From Parus major (lineage: Eukaryota; Chordata; Aves; Passeriformes; Paridae), in contig NC_031769.1 in NCBI RefSeq assembly GCF_001522545.3, positions 10,532,929 to 10,596,928 on the forward strand: a stretch of 64,000 bases of DNA. Reading direction: 5' to 3'. The notes under the pieces are model-generated. The model worked only from the letters and a program-made list of their open reading frames with translations. It ran no database searches and had not been told where the DNA came from. Shown piece by piece: positions 40,401 through 52,800 of this stretch; the stretch's first letter is position 1, and each line of letters begins with the position of its first letter. Made by a program: the position numbers and the translations under genes.

Positions 40401-41773
40401 CACAGCACTAAGAGATTAGAAATAACAGTGATAACAGTTACTCTGTCTGTCCTGGCAGACCCAGTGCAGAGGGGAGGCAAGCAGATTGCCAGTCACAAAA
40501 ACAACAGCAGAAGAGCCAGAAATCAAGCTCAGGGTTCTCGAATTTAACAAGATTATCTTTCTAATGAGCTTTGCAAACAAACAAGACACATGACCAACTA
40601 CTCAACTGGTTCCACTATATTTCTTAAGATTAAATTTAAGAACAAAATGACAAAAGACCTGTTCTGAAAAATCTGCCCTAAAAAAATCCAGTGTGAGGGA
40701 TAAAGAAAAATCAAAACTCACTACCTACAGCTACATGCTTTGGGGAAAAAAAAAAGTCAACCTAGTGTTCACAGATGATTATTTTTTAATAGTTCTGGCC
40801 TCAAAGCAGCAGCTCACATTCCCAATATTATAGGGGAGGAAAGCAGAAACATATCAATCACTCAACAAAGAGGCTTGTCAGGGAGTGGGTATTTTTCTTT
40901 TGTAGCATTTTCTTCTTAGCAGCTCCCCACATACAGTCTATCAGGACATATCTCAGGTGCCCATCAGAATATTCTTCTGCATTCTCTCTACTGTTGGTGC
41001 TTGAGCTTAATTTATTTGTCAAGTGCTCATTTGGGAGTAGTACTGGTTGGGGGGAACGGGGAGAAATGTGTTCGTTTCATCATGATACTGGCCCATCTCC
41101 CTGCTTTCTGTCAGCCTGCAAATATTTACATCAGACCTGCTGGATTTCTGCATCTTTTAGGATTTTTTTGCAATTAATTCAGTCTCAGTATTCTCCTCAT
41201 TTCCATACTTTTCAAATGTCATTTCATCTCTTTTGATCTGCTTCCATTTATTTTCTCCCTTCTCCCTCTTTGCTTTCATGCTCTTTCTGAATTTTGAAAT
41301 GGATTTTGTTGGTTGATAGAGGCATTTGAATTGCTTTCAGAGATTGGGCCTTGGAAACATAGTATAGCAGCTTGCTTAATCATATTTCTCACCTAGAACC
41401 TGTATAAAAAGGGTGATACATAGGGTGTGAGGTTGCAAAGCTGCTAGTGAAGATGAGCTAATGGACCCTGGCCAGCCTTAATTACAGTTTTTAAGCCAAA
41501 CCTTTTCCTCCTCTGACCATGAGTGTGTCAGCCTATCAGTTTTATAACAGCTGTCAACCTCCTCTGACTAGTTTGTCTTCATCTTTCCTATTTTATGTGT
41601 TGACACAGCACCAAAAGAGTAATTTCCCTGCAGCCAAGGGATCCTTCACTCTGCAGGCAGAACAAAAAGTGCCTCTTCTAGAGGCCACCTGACCCTACCC
41701 CAGGAGGGGCCATGTGTGGCATGAACCATTGCAACCCTTGACATCCTGCACCTCTGGCATATGGCAATCTGAC
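37433..41773. other. Plain intronic sequence
   Basis: AT-rich intron right of the CR1 fragment. ORFs are 75 codons or shorter and unrecognised. No repeats or RNA genes are evident. Confidence 0.55.
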
Positions 41774-41855
41774 ACTCCGAAATATACATTGTTTTATACG
41801 TCTATATACATTATACACATACATACATAAAATATGTATATATATTTATATACCC
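41774..41855. repeat. TA/ACAT-rich degenerate microsatellite
   Basis: Alternating tatac, acata, (catacata) and (ta)n words form an eroded dinucleotide/tetranucleotide repeat. Confidence 0.75.
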
Positions 41856-41935
41856 ATTCCCCAAAAAAACAAACATTAAAAAACCAAACCTCCCCCCACA
41901 AAACCCTGACCCACACCCCCAAAGAAAAAAAAACA
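41856..41935. repeat. A/C-rich low-complexity tract
   Basis: The sequence is almost only A and C on the plus strand (ccaaaaaaacaaac, cctccccccacaaaacc, ccacacccccaaag) and directly follows the TA-rich repeat. Confidence 0.75.
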
Positions 41936-42759
41936 GACTAAAACATTAACCTACACTAAAAACAAAGCTCCCAAAATCATCACTGCAATAAATCCACTGC
42001 TGAAGTGTTGGCACCCAACATGAATTGCCAAAGAGGGCAGAGTGAAACAACTTCTTTTTCTATTTCAAACTAGTTGAGGAAGGCTTATCAATTGTGTATG
42101 TGTTTCCCAGTGGAAAGCTTCCAACCAGATGTGCAACATGTAAATCAAAATGTGCCTTCTTAATAACAAAGGCTTGTTTCCACCAGGATGGACGGATAAA
42201 TTGCTTTCTGCCTGAGGATAAAGAGGACTGGGCTTTAGGTGTGTAAAAAATGGTAAATATTTCTCTTCTGCTTTTATTCTTTCCCAGCCAAAAGCATCTT
42301 AAGAGAGCCATCTGTTTCGCTGCCACAGAAAGAAAAAAAAAATGAGGGTTACCAGGCTGCCTGTGCTTATTCATCCAATTTTACCTTGAGTTAAATGTTG
42401 GAAAACTGTCCCCATTTGAAAGGTTTTAGTTCTGCCACTGGCTACGATAAAGGCTGCTTTTCTATCCACTGCTTGGCTTGTCTGTCTCTTGGTATTTTAT
42501 TTTAGCTAGAATTGCAAAAGAAATTACACTATTCTAGTTTAAAATGAATGGGATTTGCTCATTTTAGTTTATTATCTTCATCTGTTTCTCTCCACTAAAG
42601 AAGAGAGAAAAGTCCCACTCATCCTCCTGCCCTCCCCTCACCCCCAGAGAAAGTGGCAATTGTACCATTAAGCCTGGAGTGCTTTACATATGCAAACACA
42701 AACACAGTGCTTACAGCAGAGATCTTTCCTATCCATATGTTCATCTCCTTTCCTTTACC

Positions 42760-43025
42760 TAAACCAGACGATTACCTCGGCAGCTCAGCTGTGTTATTGA
42801 GACATTTCAGCGTGAAATTTGTTTTTCCTCACTGAACTTTAAGCGGAATTTCAAGTGCCAAGTCTCCAAAGCCAAGTGGGGCTATTAAGAGATAATTACT
42901 AATTATGCTAATTTGAGAAGTTGTGCTATTTCTTTCCCTGGTCATTTTATCTGCAGCTCTCCTGAGAGAACAGTCCCCATTCAATGTTAATAACCTTTCC
43001 AGGCTAAGCATTCAGTGGAGGACAG
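42760..43025. promoter_or_regulatory. Candidate conserved non-coding element
   Basis: Complex sequence with retained CpGs (agacgattacctcggc, cagcgtgaaat, aagcggaatt), a clustered TAAT segment (gataattactaattatgcta, then atttgag) and cattcaatgttaataac. No repeat signature or domain-bearing ORF is seen. Confidence 0.3.
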
Positions 43026-43769
43026 TGTGTCCTAAACCCAGGAATATTTTACAGTTAATCTAGATATGTGCCTGTAAATTAGAAAGAGAAGCAAGTTGCA
43101 CTAATGCTAATGACTTACGTTATTAATTTTTTGCAGTAGCAGAAATATCTGATTCCTCTCCATTCAAACATTGATATAGCTGATGGTTTTATTTTAAACA
43201 GTCCTCAGTGACTTGAAATATTCAGTACGCCAAAAATATTTCTCAGTGATCATTTTCTAATCCTACCTATTGAAAGCTCCAATAATAATAGATAAAAACA
43301 AAGACGTGATTTGATTTGCATTTTCTAAATGTCTCATTTATTTCTGCCTTATTTATGCAATAGTATGAAACAAATCTTTTCCAAACTCTGTATACTATTT
43401 TTTTCTTTTCTTTTTCAAGACAGTCGTTATTGGATTGATTACGTAAGTCTGCAGAGTATGCTGACAGAATAAGAGATTATTTATTATTAAAAGAATTTAA
43501 AGAATTATCTTTAAAGAAAATAATGACTTCAGGTTTTATGTGATGTCTAATTCCATCCCTGTTTGGTGGCAATATAGATATTTTACACTTTTTATAATTT
43601 GTGGAGTGGCAGTAATCAGAGTCTTCTTGACTTGACTGCCTTCCCAGTGTGGAGGTGCTGGGACAGCCCTTGTGAGGAGTTGCTAAAATCCTGTTTCTCT
43701 GCTCCTCAGGATAAAAACACATGGTCACAGACAATGTCCAAGATCACAGCACTCTCCACCAAATGCCTG

Positions 43770-44600
43770 TGGCTGTTCTGACGTGGCCTTGAGGGCCCAT
43801 CCCTGCAACACCCGGGCTTAGACTCCCCTCCGGATGGGAGGCATGCACACCTAAGGGCAGCTCCTGGTACAGGCTGCAAGGCCACCCTCTGCCAGCACTG
43901 CACGAACCCCAGAAACACTCAGGACAGGTCATCAGCACCTGGAGTAGACACAAAATACCCCACACTGGAGAGGGCAGAGCAGGGCACCAGCAGGCAGGTG
44001 AAGACTGTCCCGTCCCCTTGAACCAGCCCTAATGGGACCAGCGGCTGTGTTTCCACAGTAAATGAACTCCACTCCCCCCTGCAGTTCATCATCCTGCTGG
44101 AAGTTTTGTACCTGCAGGGTTCTGAATGAGCAGGGTTCCTCTGAACTCCTTGTTCACAGCCACTGACCCAGCTGTCCCTGCCTGTGTCCCCAGGGAGGGA
44201 CAGGGGGAGGGACAGGCTGGAGGGGAGTCACACAGCAGGACAGCAGCTTTGGCCTTGCAGGGCAGGTGTCCCCAGGGAGGGACAGGGGGAGGGACAGGCT
44301 GGAGGGGAGTCACACAGCAGGACAGCAGCTTTGGCCTTGCAGGGCAGGTGGACATCTCAGGGCAGGGGCTCCGGCATCACAGGCAGCTGAGGTTCCTTCC
44401 CATTGCTTGCCAGCTTGCTCAGCCATCTCTGCCACCCTGGCTGAGGTCAAAGTTCTCCGAAATCCCCTCACTGCCACCCGATGGCACCAGCTGGAACCTC
44501 CTCTGAAGGCCAGGCCCTGCCCCTGCTGCACATCAGGGCTCCCACAAGACGTTTTTATCAGAGCTGACCTCTGTGAACACCAGCTACAGATGCTCTGACA
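43770..44600. other. GC-rich intronic block around the 82-bp duplication
   Basis: The region is clearly GC-richer than its neighbours and contains the perfect tandem duplication. Several overlapping ORFs up to 126 codons on both strands show only low-complexity or duplicated peptides. A consensus-like donor (ctaag|gtaagc) occurs on the plus strand at 44761-44762, so an antisense non-coding transcript is conceivable. No protein is recognised. Confidence 0.35.
44184..44350. repeat. Perfect 82-bp tandem duplication
   Basis: Two identical 82-bp units (44184-44265 and 44266-44347) start gtgtccccagggagggacag and end ggccttgcagggcag, followed by 3 more matching bases. Each unit also contains an internal GGGAGGGACAG doublet. 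Apparent identity of the copies suggests a recent duplication, or an assembly artefact. Overlapping ORFs with a repeated peptide are a by-product. Confidence 0.95.
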
Positions 44601-47600
44601 GGAAGGCAATGGACCACGGCTTGCACCAGCAGCTGGGCTTAGAGGCTCTGGAGCTCCAAAGGAGAGGGCAGAAAGCAGGAGACATCCAAAATATTTTTGT
44701 AGGAATTGAGCTTATTCTCTGGGGGATTTTTGCACTTTCCAGAACCTGGATGAAAACTAAGGTAAGCTTCCCCTTCATGCAACAAAAATAAAAATAGGAT
44801 GGAGTGACAAAAAAGCAAAGGATAGCAGCTTATACTTTAGTTTTTCACTATTTTAAGCCCATATACGCACCTAAAACCAATAGATACATTTTTTAAAAGG
44901 CAGAGAATGTAAATATTCAAAATACTGAGTTGCACCTATTTCTGGAAAATGTAATGCACAGCCCTCAGACTCCAGTTCAGCACTCCCAACGTGGGAGTGG
45001 GAGGACTGCGTTCATATGAGACATGAATTAGAGCCTAAAAATATGGCCTAGTAATAAAGGAGAAGCTAATTTTAACCTTCAGCATTGCCAGTTTCAGAAC
45101 AGAGCTTCATTTGAAGGAAATCCATTTTGCAAGTGTGGGAACCTGCTGCCAAAGCCCAGAAAATCAGCAGGTAAGACACAGGTCTTCCCTGCTGATAGGG
45201 CTGGGGGGACCAAGAGCACACTACACTTGTACCATTCCACCAGGAGACACAGAAGAACCACGGCTGTGAGACTTCCTGTAATTGCAGCTCTCACAGGTCC
45301 ATGTGAGCACATCCAGCAGAACTGGCTGCTGCTTGGACCGTCCTGATCCCAACTCTTTAACAGGTCTCTAGCACACACAAAGTGAAGGCCCTGACTTGCA
45401 CCTGGACAGACACACACGCATTTCACAGATTTCTTCATAAAACAGAGTTTCCTGGTCATGGAAAGCATGAAGGTGCAGAAGGTGCCATGGGTGTGGGTCT
45501 CAGGTGCAAGTACCACATCAGTTCTCCTCCCAGAGAACAGGTTGTTGTAGGTGGGGTTTTTCATCTCCCCTAAGTGCTATCAACTCTTGAGCCATCTTCT
45601 GAAGAAACCCTTGACCCAAAACTCAGCCTCACCAAGTCACATTAGAACAATCTGCTCCTTGCTGATACATTGCTGTCCAGAGACACCAGACAAAGGCAAC
45701 AGCCAGATTCCACCTGTGTGAGAACAGAGCAATGCATCTGGGCAATGCGCAAAGTTGTAAGTGAAAAAACCATCTGCAAGACAGATCTCTGAAAACAGAG
45801 GCAGTCAGAAGAGGAACAAACACGCCACTTCCTGAAAGGCCTCCTGGAATATTTAAAAGTTAGTTCTTCATGGGGAAAGAAATGAGTGCTAGAGACTATT
45901 TCAAAATGCAACAGGGCTCTGTCAGTCTCAGCCACACTTGCTCTGTGCTCCATGGGAAACTGGCAGACTGGAGCCACAGTCCCAGAAAGGTGCTTTACAT
46001 TGGTAATTCTAGCCGAAATGCAGCTTTCTGCACATGTTATTTCTTATTCATGTTTGAAATTACTTTTTAATCTAATATCTATGAAGATCACAGAGAGTTC
46101 TGAAAGAAATAAAAAAATCAGTTCAAAAAATAACTGACATGAGCTGTTTTCTCTCTTCCTACAATTCCAGAATGAAAATATTTATAACTGTATTATATTA
46201 CAGCATCATTCCAAAACCTGCACTAACATTACTGCAAAGTGTTTGGAGCTGCTGCAGATTTTGGAAGGCTTAGATGTTATGAATAAGAGAAAAGTGTACT
46301 TGCAGCTGGGTGGCAACATTTAATTAATACAAGAAATTATGTATGGGAGAGCCTAAATATACCCCATGGCCCAGTTCAGGACAAAGACAACATGGTCCTT
46401 TGCATGGACATGACACGTGGGTATCAGCTGAAGCAGAAAGGAGAAGTAAACTTAATTATTTATAAATTATGTGACACTTGCAGACAGATAGTTCCTTTTG
46501 GAGAAAAAAACACAAACCCTCTGTGTGATACTACCTGGTGTTTGAGATTGTGACTAGGACAGTAGGAGGGATGAGCAAAGAAATTATTTTATTCACCACT
46601 CTTCTACCTGTGCTGACAAATGTACAATGTGTTGGGAAAATTTCCACTATCTCTTCATGCTGTGAGTCAGTGAGGGGGAAGAGAAAGCTTGCTGTCCCAA
46701 AGTTTCCAGCTGGAAATAGGTAATGACAAGCAGGTATGTGATCTCCCTTCAATCCCTCAAAATCTTAACCCCAACTACATTAAAAAATCCATGCAAGAAG
46801 TGCAGCAGGGAAAATTGCTCCCTGCAAACAGACTTCACATGGAAATCCTGACAAGGAGTTGAGGGAAGCTCAGACCTGAGATTCTGAAGGACGATGGTCC
46901 TTTCACTGTCACCAGCAGCCAGTACAATCCCCTTAACAGGATTTTCTGAAAAGCACAGATCTTTGCATCTGACAACTGAATGAAAATGCTGGATTTGTTT
47001 ACTTACTGCAAGTATATGTGTATATTTCTATCCCACATCTTTGCAAAGAAAATTTTGAAAATATAAACTGATGCAAGCTCTGCAAAAGCAGCACTTGATC
47101 TATCACAGTCTTTTTCCATCCAGATTCTTTAAGCTGATTCCTGAAAAAAATGGACATCTGAGGTCCAAAGTTCTGTAAAAAATCAAGTTGTGGTCCGAGT
47201 TGTGGACTCCTTGATTTTCTGTATTTCCCCATGGCCCATTTGCATGGATTTCTTTTCAGGCTAAGAGCCCAGATAATGCAGAATGTAACATTTCACCCTT
47301 AAACCCCCCAGTTATAATAAAGAACAAACAATAATCATGATGGGTACAAGATGCAAAGAGATTAAATACAAGGCAGATGTTCAATCTTGTGTTTTCAGCT
47401 GAGATTATAAATGGTCTGAGCCTAAGAGAAAAATTCAGAGCCTGAAAGTGAAGGTTTGCTAATTAATCAGTCATAATCGTATAGGGGATTAGAGAGCATG
47501 ATTAAAACACACTGAAAACAAGAAAGACAAAGGGGGATGGCAGAGGGAGTATGGAAGCTGCTCTGTCAACAGAGAAACATCTCGACACAAGCAGCGGAAA

Positions 47601-47991
47601 ATGATGCAGCTCATAAAATAAAACTTGTGCTTAAGAATTAAAATCCAACTACAATAAAAAGCCAATGCTATGAACTAAATGAATTCCTGGAAATTTGTTC
47701 CGATGTTTATTAAAAAAAAATACAGGGTTGGATCCAAGCTCCTTATGAAGCCTAGGACAAAACTTCAATTGAGTCCAGGCCTTTATATAAATATGAATGT
47801 ACTTTAATACAGGCGTTGCTGGAGCACATATTGGCACATTAATATGCATAGTACTAGAGAGTCCGTGCTTAAGTATATAAATAGAAATTGAATATAAACA
47901 TATGAATTCATAGCTTTGAAGTTCCATTCATAACAAAACAGCATAGAGAAATCATTAGCATTTTTACATGATGATTTCTGCCTAAGTCAGA

Positions 47992-48053
47992 TACTGAAGT
48001 ACTGATACTGATACTTACATACTGATATACTTACTTATACTACTGATACTTAC
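47992..48053. repeat. Degenerate ACTGATAC repeat
   Basis: The motifs actgata, actgatac and actgatacttac recur irregularly about six times over 60 bp, with interspersed ttacttatac. It looks like an eroded short-period satellite. Confidence 0.75.
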
Positions 48054-49800
48054 AAGGCATTCAACAGATGGGGAGTCTAGACTGATAACTTCTGTGCTAG
48101 GCAAGTGTATTTTTAAACCTCCTTTAACATTAAATTCCGATGCTGTCCTGTAGGGATGAACTAAAGTGCTCTCCTGAGTGTGCAGTTTTAACTTCCTTGT
48201 TTACCTTATAAAACTAATTTGGCAGTGATCCTCTCCTCACAGTGCCAGATAGCACGACCCCAATCCCTATAAAAATGATCACCAAGATCAATTTGTGCTG
48301 AAGACAGTGACTGCCCATATGAGAATGTCCTATGGAATGTAGGTCCTGTAAGCTGTAGGGCCTGGTACTCCTCAAAAAAAACAGATTGCCATGTAAATAC
48401 GGTAAGATCAGGCTCCTATACTCCTCATCTAGATTCTGCTCTCAAGCTTTCTCTTTTTGCGAGTGGAAACAAAAAGGGAATTGTGCTTTCATTGGCAACT
48501 TCTCGATAATGTCAATGCATGCATATTTACTGTAATATTACCTACTCAACTGAAATGAATCTGTAACTTTAATGGATGAAAGTGGATATGATACAAGTGA
48601 AGATGGAGAAAGTATAATTTCTAGTTTTGGAAAATGAACGCAATAACATGATATCCTGTTAGAAATACATTTGCTTACCATTTACTCAACTGTTAGCTCT
48701 GTTATGAAGGTAGCACTTATTTATGTGGTTTCTTGCTTGTCCTGAGAGACCTTCATTTGTTCAAAGTATGAACGTATTCTAGACTTAAAATTTTAAGAGC
48801 AAACTAATGCAAAAACATAATGAAATCACTTTCAAATCTGCTTACGTTCTCACTTCCCATACAAAATTATTTTCATAACAAAAATAATCCCCCAAATTTG
48901 TCTGAGATTATTCCAGCAAATCCCATGCCCAACAAATCCTAAAACATGCTCCACCTGTTAGTGAAACTATCATAGTAATTGTCTGGGCTTTTATCTAATG
49001 AATATGCATTACAGCAGTCAAAACAAATTCTATCTTAATCTATATTACTGGGGAAAGTTTCTGAAACAAGCTGTTGCAGAGAAATTTATATAATATGTTG
49101 TCAACATTCAGCAAAGACAAGCTGTCTGCTAGAAAGGGCTGATGGAAACAGTTTCCTACACTTGGTCAGGGAGATGTTTTTTGTGCTACCCTTAAGCCAT
49201 GCTTTTGGCCCACGGTGTGCTGAGAGCATCACATCCCCTGGTGTGTGCCTGCCCACCTGCACTGCACCTCCCCGCAAAGCCTGAGCTGACCACGACTGAG
49301 AAGTCTCTTTTTGCAGTGTGGGTTTCTGTGAGTCGTCATCTCTTCTACAACTTGCAACTCACTGACACCTGTTGGGGCACGGGGAAATGACTGATGGAAA
49401 TTCAGCTGACAGCCTGCGCAAGGGCTGTGCGTGACTGCACCTGCAGGCAGGTGCGTGCCTGGCACCAGCAGTCGCAACAGAAAGGGAAAGGTACTGGAAA
49501 ACAAGATTAACAAGATGTGTAAAATTAAGCAAGATTAACAAGCTACTCTTCCCAATCAACCACCTGCCTATGATGCACACATTGCTTTTGCCATAATGGC
49601 CATTAAAAGAACAGTCTCAGCCTCTTATCTTGACTTTTTGCTGTCTCCCTTTTCTGCCTAAAGAGCACAGGAACCAACTTTACATGTCAGCACCAGAGAA
49701 ACATCTACTCAGCTCAGGAACTGGTAGCAAGATCAGTTTAGATATGCTAAAACAGAACAATCCCTAAGAAATGTATGCTGTTAAGAAAGTGCATTGTGAA

Positions 49801-49816
49801 TTTTTTTTTTTTTTTT
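49801..49816 (+). repeat. Poly-T run, 16 nt
   Basis: Sixteen uninterrupted T bases. No retroposed body is recognised beside them. Confidence 0.85.
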
Positions 49817-52800
49817 GTACTTAAAAGATCTTCAGGAAAATACCAGTAAATTCTTATCCAGTTTCTGATTCCATGAAAATATTTAAGTACCAGCACATTT
49901 GTACGCAGAACTTGTTACTTATTATTTACTGCTTTTCTGAGCAGCAATGGAATGACTGAGGAAGTGATTTTGCTGCACCAAGGCCATATGTTACCCCAAA
50001 GACCTTCGATGATATATTGGTCCTTTCCAGGCACCAATCTCATACATACTTTCCTTTTCATAATTTGTATGAATAGCAGCTGCTTCAATAGGTGAGGATA
50101 CAAACAAGGGAAGTAAGATAGTAAAAAGAAAGGGAGGAAAGAGATGGGTGTTTTTGTAAATAAAAAACAAATTGAAGAAGTGCAAATATGTGGATTTTCA
50201 GGGTTAGATACATTTTAGGAGTGATTTTTGGGAACATTTGTGTTTATCTTTATTGAAATGGCTTCTGTAGTGTTTAACTCATTCTCCTGTTCAAACAGCA
50301 CTCTGTAAGACCCAGACCAGTTTAATTTGTTGCTGCTTGGTTTCAGTTAATTTCAGAGACAATTATTTTGAGGCAAAATTAAGATAATAATGCATGAAGA
50401 ATAGATTTTTATATTTTTTTTTAAACTTTATAAATTATTTTCCTGGACTCGGAAATGAGTGCTTGATTCCTTTTTTCATCTTAAGATGTATCTGCTACAC
50501 TTTAGCCAAAGAATTCTTGTTAAAGACTAGAGTGAATTTAGAGTGGTTGTAGTTGAAGTGGAATAATATTTTGGTCTTCTGAAGAGTTTGTGCATAAACA
50601 AAATTGATGAATTTCAATTGAACTACAGGAAGGTACAAATGTAGGGACTGTTACTATGATTTTTAATGGAAATGAAAGTAATGAAATGTAGAAATTTGTA
50701 TTTAATCCTTGTGAAAATAAGTCATCTAAAAGGATAAATCTCATTTTAAAAAAAAAAAAGGAATCAAGGAATCTGTAACAGTTTCAATGAATTCCATAAG
50801 CAAATTCTTGCAGCATCTGAAGGACGTAATGTATATTACAAAACCAGAGTTATTGTGGTTATTCTGCAGACTTGTCCACAATGTAATACTTCAGTTAATA
50901 CTGAAGAAAGAGTCACCTTTTAAACGTAAACTCTGCTACACAGAAAGCTCACCCTCAGTACCTGTAACAAGCCATTGTGGGAGAAATTGAAAGCCCTCCA
51001 GAAGCTGAAGAGCACATGTGATTTAACACCACAGAAGAACCAGATCCCATGCCTTTGTATACATACAAAACAGGTAAGAAAACACAAAGCCCTCTTCATT
51101 CCAGCAGCAGCAGGCAGGCCCACCTTGCCGTGCCCTACTCCTGCTGCCAGCAGCGGTGCTGGCACACGGCTCACCGGGGAACCAGCAGCTCCCAGGGCCA
51201 CAGGTGAGAGTGAGATCCAGCTACAGCTGTGGAAGGACCGCCACACGCCAGAGCCAGGACTGCTGGACACTCCAAAGCAGAGTGACAGACTCCTGCATTG
51301 CTACCTACTGCTCATTAATTCTGCAACAGATTAACTGGTCTGACTCAACTTCCCCCTGATAAACTGGGCGAACATGGCCCGTCTGCCTCAGAGATAATAA
51401 CTTTCCATAAGTAGTTTGAGCATGTACTTAGTGTGACTATGCAGATGCATTTTTATTAACTCTGGGCAATAAGAATCCTTGATGTCTGGGATGAGTTGGA
51501 CCCATCTGAAGAGAAGGATGATTTTACCATAGAAAAGGAAAAATAGTCCTATGTGCCTTACATCATAAAAGCACAAATTTAGTAAGGAATTCGGTGTTAG
51601 CCTTTAGGAAAACCTGACAAAGCACCTTTGTCTATGGCTTCTTACCACATGTAAGCAGAATGTGGCATTTGCTTAAAAATGTGTCTGGGTTAACCAATCT
51701 ATCTAAAGCAGTGTTCTGTTAAACTACTTCTGCTACAAACCAGACTTCTAACTGCAAAAGATTATTTCATTTCTGACTACTCAAAAACCATATACATTTT
51801 TAAATCCCCAGCTTTTTATGACATCTAATAATCACCTTCAGTTAACTGGTCCTGTTAATAACCTACTGCCCATTTACACCTTGTGCTGTAACATGAAAAT
51901 ATTTCAAAATTATTTTCTTTGTTTTCTTTAAACAAAATGAACGCAGAGATAAAGTCCCCTTTTAAAAGAATGTAAGAGGGTACAAGTTAACCTAGAAAGA
52001 CAAGCTTTTGACTTGTTCTAGTAGAACTGAAATGCTTCACATTTATCCTTGAACACTCTTGTACAGTCCTTCTTCTTGTGTAGAAAATTTAAAGGATTTG
52101 CACAGTGAAACAGTTTCATTAAAAAAAAGAAAAACCCAGAAAAAAAAAATCAAATGTCTTGTGCTTATGGATTCCATTTGAAGGCACAAAAAGTCCTCTT
52201 TGTGGGCATAGCACCAGTTAAAGCAATTCTCTGTTACATAACTGTAAAAACTGATCATTATAAACGTGAATTGCAAACAAGTCGAGTACCTTGATTTTAG
52301 AAACAACAGATTTTACAAGAGACACGCATCAGATGCTTTAGCATAAATAAATGATAAACACAGGTCAATCAATAATCTTTGAAGCAGTTGCAAGTGGAAG
52401 AAACCTGCTGTCAGTGGTATTAAAGAACACTCTCTTTTTGTACTGTTTCTTTTAAACTCCTAAATCCACAAGCAGCAAGAGCTGAGCTCCAATTTAATTA
52501 CTGTCTGTGCTGCTCAACAATGAGGCACTGCCGACCACTGCAGACTGCTTCCCAAAATCAGCATTTACATGGACATGTAAATAGCAATTCATGATTAACA
52601 GGAGCAAGGGCAACTACAACCTGTAAATCAGCTAATGAAAGTTAATTTTGGGTAACTTTTGTTCAAGAAACCCCAGGCATTTTGTCTGGTGGCTTGTGGC
52701 AGGGTTGCTGGCATGGATGCAATATAGAGCATGAGCTCAAAGTTGAGTTCTGCTCTGTTATTCCTTCTGTAGGATTCAGCTGGAGAAAGATTAGCACGCA

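Noticed and set aside
45094..45564. 156-codon minus ORF with hydrophobic segment
   Set aside because: No family recognised, a compositional Cys/Val patch, a competing plus ORF and no splice or promoter context.
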